Of a DNA stretch of 64,000 bases, positions 1 to 11,457 are shown in pieces (position 1 is the stretch's first letter; each line of letters opens with the position of its first letter). Source of the stretch: Chrysomallon squamiferum (taxonomy: Eukaryota; Mollusca; Gastropoda; Neomphalida; Peltospiridae); assembly GCA_012295275.1 (NCBI GenBank), contig CM022673.1:18963810-19027809 (forward strand), given 5' to 3'. The position numbers and the translations under genes are program-made. Below the pieces are notes generated by a model, which was not told where the DNA came from, did not search any database, and worked only from the letters and a program-made list of their open reading frames with translations.

Positions 1-1378
1 AAGATAAATAAAAATAAATGCATTCAGTTTCTTTTTATGCTATTTTATCAGTTGGATTATGATTTTCATTTTTTAATTTTGTTTAACAGTTTATTATTAT
101 TCAGGACATTCTATGTCAGATATTTATTTTGTTTTTCTTTTGAATGCTTCTTAATTAAGAGTTGCAGGTTTTAATTTAATGGAATTGCATGGTTTCATTA
201 ATAATTCTTCTTTTTTTTTTTTTTTTTTTGTTAAATTGTATAAACAGTTCTGCATTCAGCAGTTTTTACTACTATATTATTACATATATTTTACATAAAT
301 TGTCTGCCAACTACAATAATATTACTGTTTTCTGCAAAATATATGCAGTATTTAAATCTTTATTATTATTATTTTTTAAAAAAGCTCAAAAGAACACATT
401 CAGTTAGCAGTGTTAATGATATCTGAAAAAAAAAAAAAAAATCTGTAGCTTTTTTATATCTCTTTAGACAGTAATATTAGAGCTGAACTAACAGTTTGCT
501 TGATGTGCAATATTTAAATTTGTCTGTCTGTTATTAGAAATCATGTTAGCCGTTGATTAATAGTATAGATCATTAGGGAAATAAATACTTCGTGTAAAAA
601 AATGTAGTTGTTAATTCATCATGGGCTACATACACATCTAAGGACAAAATTTTGATCTCGGAATATACATGCTTAACAACATATGATTCATTTTTAACCT
701 ACAATGTCAAAATATTTCATTCCAGTAAATGGGAGGAAAAGAGCAGCTCATTTTCTTAAGAAAACAGTTGGTGCAGTTAAGATTGTTGGTTTTGTTATAT
801 AAACATTAATGGATTTTCATTTTGTGGTTTGAAATGTTTTTTTAAGCTTTCTGGTAAGGTACTGTTTCAGAATCACTTCAGTTCAAACTTTTAATTGTTG
901 AAATATGTCTAAAAGACATAGAAAATTTATCTTTCATAAACTGATAAAAACATGGAACTTGAAATGTCCTTGATATTGTTTGATTTTAAGTCAGATTAGA
1001 TACTGTTTTGGTATCAGATTTCAAAATATTACAGTGAAATTATAATTTAAAAAATCGTATGGTGCATTATTATAATTTTTATTAGCAGTAAAAATATTGT
1101 TAGAAAAGTAAAATTACATAAATATGAGTTACATGAAGTTGTTTGTTTAAAGTATTGACTTCTTTCAGTGTGTATTGATTTTTATAATAAATAAATGGAA
1201 ATGGAACAGTAATTATAATGATTGTTGCCAGCAGCAGTTTAATTCACTATAAAAGAAAAAAATACTTGAATATATGAACCATTTTACAAATTATTTAGTA
1301 AAATAAAATTTTCTCAAATGTCCATGTGTTATGTATGTATACTCGCATTTATATTATGAATATCTATCTACATAAAGC

Positions 1379-1409
<31 letters not shown>

Positions 1410-1918
1410 TGAAATGGTTGTTATTACTAGTGACAGTGTTGAAGAATGGTATTTATGGAGATACGCAGTAGAGATAGGCTAATAAGTGTATAGTTTAATC
1501 AATTTAATGCAAGTTAGTATTACTGATGAATTTTTTATATTTTTTATTTATTATTTTTTTTTAAATATCTAGAAAACAAATGGGAGATAATATAATTTCT
1601 GTTATCATCATAATGGCAAGAGCAGAAAAGCCTAAATTTTTGCCTAATAATTAATCCATTTTCAGAAATGATTCATCCTTTGAATGTTAATTTGTTTAAA
1701 CAGTATTTTGCTTTGATCTAGATAGCAGTCATATAGAAAATATATCAAGATAGTAAGCTGTTAACATTTTTATCAGCCCATCTGTTATACTTCAGTTATT
1801 AATCTCTGGAAATTCACCCAGCATTTTTGGATCCAGATACCCAATCATTTTCATATTTAATATCCGTCACTAACTGTTCTGTATCTGCATTATTCTTGAT
1901 TTTTTAAATAATAATAAT

Positions 1919-1962
<44 letters not shown>

Positions 1963-2220
1963 TATATTTTTAATTAATTTTTTTCTCTCTTCTTAAAAGC
2001 TGCATTTTTGTGGGAACTGGTAAGATGGTAGGTCACAGTAAATTTTATCATGAAATTGTATTTATTATTTAATTTTGTTTTGATGAAATGATTGTTATCT
2101 TGTATATCTGTGTGCATGGACTTATTAAAATGTTCAAGTATAGTCTCACTATATTGGATTTTGTTGTTTATAAGGAGATAATGTAGAGATACGTGTTATT
2201 TAAAAAAACATGCACTAGCA
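1..2220. other. AT-rich non-coding stretch, no gene seen
   Basis: No open frame here looks like protein; the longest frames are T-run or low-complexity translations. It contains an (AT)n run near 1378-1404, a TTTA tetranucleotide array at about 1918-1965 and several A or T homopolymers. It could be intergenic or an intron of a gene lying outside the window. I see no promoter or RNA gene. Confidence 0.6.
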
Positions 2221-2280
2221 GTTTCGGGCCAGTTCAACAATTAGTTCGGTGGCAGGGACCGATAAGCGTGCATGAGTTGA

Positions 2281-4414
2281 GAGCTGATTTTCAAATGGCA
2301 GTCTGAATGTGCGCCCGCTTTACGTTCTCTTCGAATGCCTCTTTACAAGGTGGAAGTGACTTAAGCTCTGGAGCCTTTGTCAAATTTGTTCTACCCATCC
2401 TTCGCGACCAGACTGCTCCACGGACCTCAGACATGTTCGATGTCACCAAGCTTTTGACCCCGTAGCAGGCAGCCATGAATGTTGTCGCTTCTTCAATGAT
2501 GTCACCTATGTCCTCAGATAATACGCCCAATTTGAGCAGTTCTACACCACTCTTAAGGACTTTGATGACGGTGCTTTTTCCTACTCCGAAGTACTGAGCC
2601 ACAGTGTCACAGCCTGAGAGGGCATGGGCGGATGGCAGTTATGAAAGCAAGTGTCCTTGTTCACTTGCAGTTGCCCCAATGTCTATAGTAGTTCGTTCAG
2701 CACTTGGTCCTTCCATTGTAAGACGACAGGTCAGGTTCAACTTTGCGTAGAAGTGCAGCAGGAGGACAAAATCGTCTGTGTCCTCATATACGATGTTGAT
2801 TCTTTTCACGCCACTTTCAGCTGCCTTAACCATCTGCTGCATGATTATTACATCCGCTTCTTCATGGCAAGTCATGAGATCTTCCCTACGGAAGACAATG
2901 CCATCCTGAATTACAACTGGAACAGAGTCAGTAGAGGTAATGACCAGACCGTGTTCATTCGGCTTGTCCTGTGCTTTCTGGATCAAATTCTGACATATCA
3001 GATCTATGACCTGTACCTTATTCTCAGTTACTGTAAGGACAACATTCTGGGGTGGCAATGGAATATGTAACTGCATTTTGTGTCGTCGGCTCGCTTCGTC
3101 ACCAGCTCGAGCTGCCCGCGTTCCACTTTTAATGCTGAAGTCGAAGTAGCGATCAGAGATCAGGTTTGTGTCCTGGCTTGCCACCCTTTTCATCACATTC
3201 CTCGTGAAGCCGTTGACAAAATCTGCCACAGTTCCTTGATTAGGCCAGTCATAAAATTGTTCAATCAACCCTTTCCTGTTTAAGACAACACCGAGCGCAA
3301 TCTGGAGAGTTGTGAATCTACCACTTATGGCATTAGTAACAATTTTTCCGATGAGAGTGGCTGGTAAGGTGTGGTCAAACTTTGTAGAAAGCTTTGATAG
3401 CAAGGATAACAAAGTGGAACTGACACAGTCAAGGGCAATGTCCATATCAACTCGGGCATGATAGTTCTTGACATCAACTAATGATTCCTTTACATCACGG
3501 ACAATCTGGTGAGCAACTTTTCCAGTCCAATCTCAACATCATCTTCATCACTGCCAGCACTAGTCTCAACAAACTGGATGCTTTACTTCGAAACACGAGC
3601 AGACTAGCAACACCTGTGCCACTCAGCACAAGAAGATCCGAACCAAAGTATTCTAACAACTTGGAGACTAAGGTTCGGCGGCTAATGTCTCTTCCACCAT
3701 TGGACTGGTATAGGTCGTATAATTCGATGGAATTCCACACTCGCGATGATTCTGCTCTCACTGCACTGACTGTCGTTTCAAAAGCCACATCCACCTCCTT
3801 TTGGCTACTACTAGATGCTGCTGAAGCTGACTTCACTGTCCGAGGTGAACAAAACTTCTTGTAACAGTCTGTGTGGTATCTACCATCTGCTGCATGCAGA
3901 TCACTCACTGTCCCAGCCAAACGTGTCTCTACCTCGCGTCCTCAGTCGTCGTGACGAGATCTACAGACATCTAGAAGGGTTTCCTTAAAAGTCTTTCTCC
4001 CCTCACCACGGTCCGCTGTCCTACAAAGAACAACCCTGCGCCAACGATACGGATGCTTAGGATGAATGTCAAGCATTCCTCACCGCAGAAACGGCAATGT
4101 TGCCTGAAGTTGAAGGTTGTCGATCCGGACCGACGCAGATGTTTTCCTGCAGATGACTCTTCAGAACCTTTTGATGCGCTCAGTTTATTCAAGTGTCTCT
4201 TGATGTGAGATTCGGATGTATATGTGGATACACAACCTCTATGACAAAGCACCTCTAAATCTTTGTCTGCCAACAGCCTAGTTTCAAGATCTTCATGGAG
4301 ATCATCAAATCTCCGTTTACTTGATTCAATGATAGTCTGTATCCTGTCAGTCCCTGCGACGCTAAGTTCCTTCTTGCTTCCATCTTCTTTACAAAAGATG
4401 CAGCACCCTTCCAT
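2281..4414 (-). pseudogene. Decayed PIN/XPG-nuclease-like transposon gene (Academ-like?)
   Basis: Read right to left, four open blocks form one long protein. The N-terminal part (from ATG 4414) has paired cysteines: CCIFCKEDG, then CHRGC followed by a YTS motif, then CRFCGEEC and YHTDCYKKF. The middle part (3445-2639) has a DRYFDFSIKSGTR motif common in multicopy invertebrate and fish proteins, and then EEADVIIMQ and YEDTDDFVLLL. These resemble the acidic motifs of XPG/FEN/PIN nucleases. The C-terminal part has SGCDT followed by a GVGKSTVIKVLKS stretch, placed like the helix-hairpin-helix of FEN1. The copy is broken. There is a frameshift near 4065, an in-frame TGA at 3942-3944, another frameshift near 3500-3530, and a single TAA at 2639-2641 separating the last two blocks, which share a frame. 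Base composition is clearly more GC-rich than the surroundings, suggesting insertion. Academ transposons are described with a Cys-rich finger and an XPG nuclease, so I suspect that class; the nuclease-fold reading is inference. Confidence 0.68.
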
Positions 4415-4530
4415 CTTTCAGCTCTACCTGGAAGAGAAGATGTATGTGAGCCACTCTGGCAGAACCAGGCGCTTCAATAACAGAGAAGTGCCTGCTTTTA
4501 CCAGGCCGCTATTACTGATATTATCAATAA

Positions 4531-4890
4531 TGGCGGTCCTTATTTGCATATTTTGCAGAAAATATTGGTGTGATCAATACTGTAATAGTTTAATCTGATT
4601 CTTTACCCCTAAAAATATGTGTATAGACACCAAAATTATTTTTATACCATGTGTAGTTACTGAGATATTGACGAAAACGAGATTTTCAGTAATGGCGGCC
4701 TTAATATGCCTATTCAGCACAAAATATTGGTGTGATCGTGACTGAAATGGCTTAATCTGATTCTTTACCCCTCAAAACATGGGGATAGACACCAAAATTA
4801 TTTTGATACCATGCATAGTTACTGAGATGTTGACGAAAACAAGATTTTCAGTAATAGCGGCCTTAATTTGCATATTGTGCGGATTGCCCA
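4531..4890. repeat. 162-bp imperfect tandem repeat, about 2.2 copies
   Basis: Copies begin at 4531 (TGGCGGTCCTTATTTGCATA), 4693 (TGGCGGCCTTAATATGC) and 4855 (TAGCGGCCTTAATTTGC), so the period is 162. Shared blocks include AAAATATTGGTGTGATC, TTAATCTGATTCTTTACCCC, GACACCAAAATTATTTT and TAGTTACTGAGAT. The first and third copies carry ATTTGCATA, which contains the octamer core. The array lies just upstream of the start codon of the decayed minus-strand element gene, so it may be that element's subterminal or promoter repeat. Confidence 0.8.
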
Positions 4891-4899
4891 AGGATGACA

Positions 4900-6498
4900 G
4901 AGTGGCATCATTCAGATTCTTCAAGAGCACATCTCGGAGGTATAGAAACAGCAAAATTTTTTTGAACGGACTGTATTGCAAGGTTCTCCAAAAATCTGGG
5001 GTTTGGCAACCGGACTAAATGCACCGCACTTCTGTGACGTCATGGCTACAGTTGAGAACGGGTAAAGTTCTGAGCAATTTCGACGCTCCATGTAACAACA
5101 GCTGTAATGATGATATAATAGATGTGTTACATCACTTAATATGCCTCACGAAAATCAGCGTATCTTTCTTTTCGGCTCTTAACAAGATCAAAAACAGATA
5201 ACCAAAATATCATTTTCGGCACGAATTAAAGATTTTAATTTGCCAGTCTGATTATTATTACAGGTTGACCATCACAACTGTTAAAGGCGCTTTTTGCTGC
5301 ATGAATACTGTTGGCGTCAGTTGTAAACATAAGCAACCATTCCAACTGTATTTCTCCATTTATTGTTACAATCTAATACGTTTTAACCCTTAAAATAGCT
5401 TCAATCAAAAAAAGGAAATGCTGCTTCTTGTGTAAAGAGCAAATGTATGTTATCTATAAAAGTAAGATTGAAAAAACAAACTTGAAAGGGGTTTGTAGTG
5501 TTATTTCAAAGGCAAGATGAGATAATACAGTATCTTGCAGGTACCTATGATGCTGGATTAATGATGGTCGACTAGTATTTTGTTTTGCTTTCATTTTCTC
5601 TCTTTTCTTTTATTATCTTTTTTATTTTATTAATTTTTTTTTTTTTTTTTTCTTCTTCTTTTTTTTTTTCTTCTTCTTCTTCTTATTATTATTATTATTA
5701 TCATTTATTTAATTTATTTATTTTAATCCTTTCTTTTATATATGAAATACTGAAGTTTGAACTTACCAGTTATCCAGATAGGTAGGGAAGGGTGGGTCAA
5801 GATGCCGAGCTGGGTTCAGATGCCTGCTCCTTAAATATCGGAAATCAGCTCGGTATTTTATTAGTTTATATACGAAGACTTTGCTTAGATTCTTTATAGT
5901 CAAATTCACAGTTCTATTTATTTAGCGTCATTGTCTACACAGCAAATACAATAAAATGTACTGCCACTTCCTTTGAAGAAACGTATCTTCTGTTGCACGA
6001 TAATAGATGGAGTTGAATAATTTTCTTGCTTTTGCCCAGACAGTCTGCTGGTGTATGTGGTTAACAGAAAAGAGTAGAAATTCCATTCCAGCATGCGTTT
6101 TGCCATCTTGTCACATTGATTTGCATAAAATATACATGCCTTATTTTTCTTTCATGAGATGTGTTTGTTAAAATAATAAAGATGTGGACAATTATCATTT
6201 TTGAACTTACATTTTTGAAGTACTTGATTATGTTCTTTACAAAGGTCTGTGGTGTTTTTGACATACCTGTATATTTAACGGGTCAATCTCTCCATATTTA
6301 CACTCTCCATTTATTCATGTTACTAAGAATCATCGTCATTCCTAAACACAGCCCACTGATATTTCGTACTGTTCCTATTATTATTATTTTTTTGTTTTTC
6401 ACACCATGAAAATATTAATAGACAATAAAAATGTTGTATTATCATGAAAAGAAATGATTATTGCATCAAATTATAAATAAAATAAAATATTATATATA
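4900..6498. other. Non-coding stretch with pyrimidine-rich low-complexity core
   Basis: The part from 4900 to about 5250 has more CpG than its surroundings and may be residual sequence of the transposon on its left. From 5585 to 5720 it is a T/C-rich run of TTC and TTA triplets, whose open frame is purely low complexity. Near 5780 lies a G-rich segment (GGGAAGGGTGGGTCAAGATG) that looks like a DNA-transposon end, but I found no inverted partner. No gene is supported. Confidence 0.45.
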
Positions 6499-7058
6499 CA
6501 GGGTGTCCCAAAAGTAACCGAACCACAAAGTTAAATAAAATTAGATATTAAAAATAACAAATTTAATTCCATCTTTTATGTCATTTTATGTTATCTTTTG
6601 TACTATTCATTTACTTCTGTCAGTAGTAGTCTTTGGAATGAGTTTTGTTACCTGACTGTAGTGTTCTTCGTGATCGAGACTTCTGTTTTACCGCGACGAC
6701 GCGGTCTTTTAATACTGTTCATGTTCTCCTAGGTGTTCCGTGTTCTTTCTCTTGCAACTCGCTATCCGGACAGTTGCTTTCTGTACCGCAATAAAGGCAG
6801 ACGTTACACTTGAATCTTTTCGCTGATCTTACTGGTTTTGTACCTACGTCATAGCTTGATTCTTATTCAGCGCGCGCTACTGGACTCTCCATGGTTTGAC
6901 TTGAAATGGTACCCTCACTCTTAAAAATGCAGCGAAGAACTTTAGATTTAAACGAACATTTTGAACATTTGTAAATACTAAATCTACAGATTAAATCTGT
7001 TGTTTTAAATAGCTAATTTTATTTAAGTTTGCGGTTCGGTTACTTTTGGGACACCCTG
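6499..7058. mobile_element. Mariner-type MITE, 560 bp, long TIRs, TA target
   Basis: The left end CAGGGTGTCCCAAAAGTAAC (6499 onward) is repeated in inverse orientation at the right end (finishing 7058). The inverted repeats continue with few mismatches for about 60 bp (CGAACC, then A or G, CAAA, then G or C, TTAAATAAAATTAG). Both ends are flanked by TA (6497-6498 and 7059-7060), the target duplication of Tc1/mariner elements, and CAGGGTGTCC-type ends are typical of mariner relatives. The interior has no credible transposase frame, so this is a non-autonomous element that would depend on a transposase from elsewhere. Confidence 0.9.
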
Positions 7059-7825
7059 TATATATAAAGCACAACAGCATCGACGATGACGATGACCATA
7101 GCATTAATATTAATAAAAACAACAACAAAATAAAAACAGAAGAAGAAAAAAGAACATGGTCTTTTTTTTTGAAATATAAGATATAAATCCAAAACAACAG
7201 TCCACCTTTGTAAATTAACATTACAGACTGAATTCGAAGAATAATGTGTAGTTTTTAGACAGTTTAAAACTATCAGAAAATCGATTAATGTTACAGTTTG
7301 AAAGCGTCATTCGTACTTTTCCTTCAGTTGAACTAATTGGATATTTAAAGCTGTCATACGCCACACTATCTTCACTTTGTAAGTCTAATTTTATTTACCT
7401 CAATGATTACAATGTAATTGTTGTATTCGTGTCCATCGTAGCGAATACTGATTAATTGGTTAAGTCAGAAAAGAAATTATTCTGCCAGACTATTAGTGAA
7501 GGAAATGAAGTTTATTAAGAAATGGACTGACTTTAAAGTTTTTCTTTCTTTTTCTTCTACCCTACCCAAGCGTTAATAGTTACGTATGACATGACTACTT
7601 GTTGATAAAACCTTAATTTAAATGAATACATACACTCAGTGTTGGTTAAGGTCATTCACCTTATTTCCTTTTCACAAACTACACCCAGCAAAGAAAAGGA
7701 TGAAGGTAATAATTAATATTGCATAGCGAATATATTGTGTCATACAATACATGCATATTTACATATTCACATACAAAGCAGATACGTTGTATCAATTATC
7801 ATTCATGCATGAGTGCATGCGTGCG

Positions 7826-7827
<2 letters not shown>

Positions 7828-7907
<80 letters not shown>
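7828..7907. repeat. (CT)n microsatellite, about 80 bp
   Basis: Uninterrupted TC/CT dinucleotides. The open frames crossing it translate only to serine-leucine repeats and are not genes. Confidence 0.98.
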
Positions 7908-7910
<3 letters not shown>

Positions 7911-10287
7911 GGAAAACGGTGTAGTTTTGAAATGTCACGCTTACATTAATTCTAATAGGAGACAAACACGATATTGGATGATATATTTATTGATTCATTT
8001 TTGCTTCGCAAAAATCGTATAATAGAACGTAATACAATCCGGTCCTGCCTTTAATTTTTAGAGTCAGAAAGAGAGGCGGCACGAAATGTTTCGATAGCAC
8101 TCTGATGGTAACATCCGGTTGCTTGATCAGATTTCAACCGTAATGGTTATAATAAACTCACGTAATGTTGCCCAGGTTAAAGCAGTTTGTGCGAAACTTC
8201 AGTTAATGTCAGCCTGATGAATGCTTTAAAACATTAATATATAAATACAACGTTGTTCGGTACGCAGTGGTAGGTACAAATGGTAAATTAGTTTAAGCTT
8301 GTTTTTAGTACCAAGAATTAATTAACATGTTACTACCTTGTATGAAAGATAGATTTAGAATTACATACACAAAATCATTTGTATCCACTTCATCATCAGA
8401 AATAGTTGATTTTGTTGTTGTTGTTGTCTTTTTTTTAAATTTATTTATTGAAAACGGTTCTACATTTTTAACTAATTAATTTCTTGTTTATAAAATTGAC
8501 TTAAATTGCTCCTTTTGATTGGTGTCTATGTTCAGTTTGATTAGTGAAGAACTGATAAAATACATGAAATGTTACTTATTAATAAAGTCATCTATTTGAC
8601 AAATTACTGACAAACACAAAGTATGTCATAGACAAACAGTAATATATAAATACGAAAAGAATTGGTAAATACTGTCTGGCCAGTTCAGCACGTCATACAT
8701 TATTATTCTTTAAAACTAGATTGTTAATGTAATATCTATGGGTCGTTTGATGCTGGACAAATCGTTAATGAAATATTGTCTGTTTAATAAATTTTAATTA
8801 AAACGTAAGTTTCCTATTTTAAACTTGTATTTTGCAGCATTTGTGACTACACACACTCCATCTACCTAACTGTTTTGAATCTGTGTGAAGTTGTGTAACC
8901 ACCTGCCCTAACTGAGATATTTTTGTCCAAGAATTATGGAAATTTGATGAAAAATCCATCAATAGTTAAACAAATGTAACCACTGATAACAAGTTTTATC
9001 ATTACAATCTTAGTTTTGTTTCTGCACGAGGAAGAACGAAAGTTTATTTGGATATTTCTATTAAAAAAAATATATATAAAACAGAAACAAAAAAAATATA
9101 TATATATAACAAAATAAAAAATTAAAGAACAAATGCAAAAAGAATGAACATTTTGATGCCTGTTGTCAATTTATATTGACTTCCTGACAGATGAACGTGG
9201 AATAGTGAGTTTCTTCACCTTCATCTTGTCGGTGTGATACTCAAATCATTTGCTAATGATGTTTGTTTCCCTTCATTTTAGATCGATTCATATCTCAGAC
9301 AGACAAACTGCTTTTCCAAATGCAAGTTAATACAATTGTTATCAGGTGACTGTTTTATTTCCTAGCATATTTTTAAATCGTCATCAATACAAAATTGTGA
9401 GAAATGTTAACCTATAATGTACAAAATAGTTAGGTAAATATAAACATATGTAAAAACTCTGTTTCAAGATACAGTTGTTTTCTTTAGTTTTAAGACATAT
9501 TTACAAAAGTTAGCTTTGATAATGATGATATTATTTGGCTAGTTTTATCTGTTTAGTCTTTAAACCGCAGTTACTACTTCGTGAACAGTTGTAAAAACAT
9601 AGTGAGTTTGCCGTTAAATAAATACGAATTTCTTATTTTCGCATTATTATTAACCTCTTCATGAATTTAAAATTACGTACATATATATAAACACCTAATT
9701 TCTGTGTTTTAAAGTTTACATCAATAGATTTTAAAGTTTGTATTTTAGTGTTCCCATCATAAAATGGAAGCTAATAGAACTGAAATATATTGTACTGTCA
9801 TCATGATGAAATCTATGACACTAGTATTAACATAATCACTGAATCACCAGTCATCGCAATGTTACTAATTATGTATAATTTTAAACATTATGTTTTTGTT
9901 TTTTTTGTTCTTTTATTGTTGTTTTTTTATTTTGTTTTCTTGTTCTTATTTTGGGTGTGTGTGTGTTTTTAATAAGAATAGATGCATAACGATGTTATAA
10001 TTACTTCTAATTTGATGGCGAAGAATAATCATTGAAGTTTAAAATTAACGCCTATGTCTTAAATTTCCGTTTTTATTTACAAATATTTTGGTAATTATGT
10101 TTTTAACCTATAAATCCTTCAGATAATTAAAATGAAGCAAACAGTATTTGGTCAGATGTCAGTTAATTATTAGATTCTCCTGGAAAAAGGCAATTAAAGT
10201 TACTTCATTGAATGACAATATTGTTATTATACTTTGATTTACATGGTGTGAGGTGTAGGAAATAATGTTATTACTGCGATAGCGATA

Positions 10288-10310
10288 ACACACACACAAA
10301 CACACACACC

Positions 10311-10350
<40 letters not shown>

Positions 10351-10610
10351 TGTGTTTGTGTTCGACAGTATATTAATTTAACAACAGTATCCGATTATTA
10401 ACCAGAACCTTAATTAGCAACATATACATACGTATACACACACACACACAAACACAAACACGCATACAAAAACACATTCATACACAGACACAAATATACA
10501 TTCAGCTACATATATACATACATACACATACACACATACACATAAACACATATAATACAAAAATAAACACAGAGACACAGATACAGAAATACACAGAAAC
10601 ACACATAAAC
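10288..10610. repeat. (CA)n and CA/TA-rich low-complexity tract
   Basis: A nearly pure CA run covers 10288-10346. After a unique gap, CACA interspersed with TACA and AACA continues from about 10436 to 10610. The Cys/Val-rich minus-strand frames here are repeat artefacts. Confidence 0.9.
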
Positions 10611-11457
10611 ATATAACCATCTGTTTTTACTATTTCAATATTATTACATTATGCAACAGACATATTCAATTATTTCCCCGATCACATCCTTTAGAATATC
10701 TTTACCATTGTGTCTTTAGGTGTTTACCTTTTACAATGTAATGGGGAGACGACATTCCCCCTAAAAAAAATAAAATTAAATAAATAAATAAAAAAAATAA
10801 AATTAAAATATTTGGGAAAAGAAAAGAAAAGAAAGAAAGAAAAAATGTATTTTAAATATTGTAAAATTGACATTAATTAAACGATCTTTAAAAAGCAGCT
10901 TGTGTCATTTTGTATATATTTATCCATTCTTATCCCAGTGACATACTGATAAAAAAAAAAAATAATAAAACAACAACCAAAAAACAAATAGTTAGAAAAA
11001 GCAGAAAATACTCTCCAATTATGGAAACTGAAACTTTCTTTTCAAAATTATCTTGGAATATCGTGAAACTAAATTGTACTAAAGAAACAATACATTCTTG
11101 TTTGAGTTATTTAAAGCAGCTGTCAAATTCACGCAGATACTGTTTGTCATGTTGTTCTTTTCTTTGCGTCTCCACACTGAAGCTGACTTAACGCCACATT
11201 TGATGTCAAAAGATTTATAATGTCATGGCTTAGACATTAAGGATATACGAACCGATTACTTTAACACTTCAAAAATCAATTTCCTAACAGTTCGACGATT
11301 AGTTCTTTTAATATCGTTGTATTCCCAAAACAATTTAGGAATTATGGCGCTGTTATTAGACGAAATAGAGTGCTGTTCTAAAAAACAAGAAGTAGAAGAA
11401 GGAAAAAAAAAAAAACTCCAATCTTTATTTATTTTTTGTGAACAAGAGGGTTAAATG

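Larger units (their letters stand above)
7059..11457. other. Intergenic AT-rich region with microsatellites
   Basis: No gene is visible. The region holds a perfect CT dinucleotide tract (7828-7907), a CA-rich tract (10288-10346) and a long interrupted CA/TA stretch (about 10436-10610); the open frames over these are repeat translations. On the minus strand it lies downstream of the GPCR stop codon. A minus-strand AATAAA (TTTATT at 11424-11429) some 30 nt past that stop is a candidate polyadenylation signal. Confidence 0.5.

Noticed and set aside
2651-3864. Plus-strand open frames opposite the decayed element
   Set aside because: They are shadows of the minus-strand coding blocks; the recognisable motifs (DRYFDFSIKSGTR, SGCDT) are only on the minus strand.
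5780-5830. Transposon-end-like G-rich sequence GGGAAGGGTGGGTCAAGATG
   Set aside because: No inverted partner was found within the window, so no element can be delimited.
7719-8022. Open frames of Ser-Leu repeats
   Set aside because: They are translations of the CT microsatellite with no other coding signal. The same applies to the Arg-Glu frame over the GA tract (15335-15568) and the Cys-Val frames over CA tracts (10159-10620).
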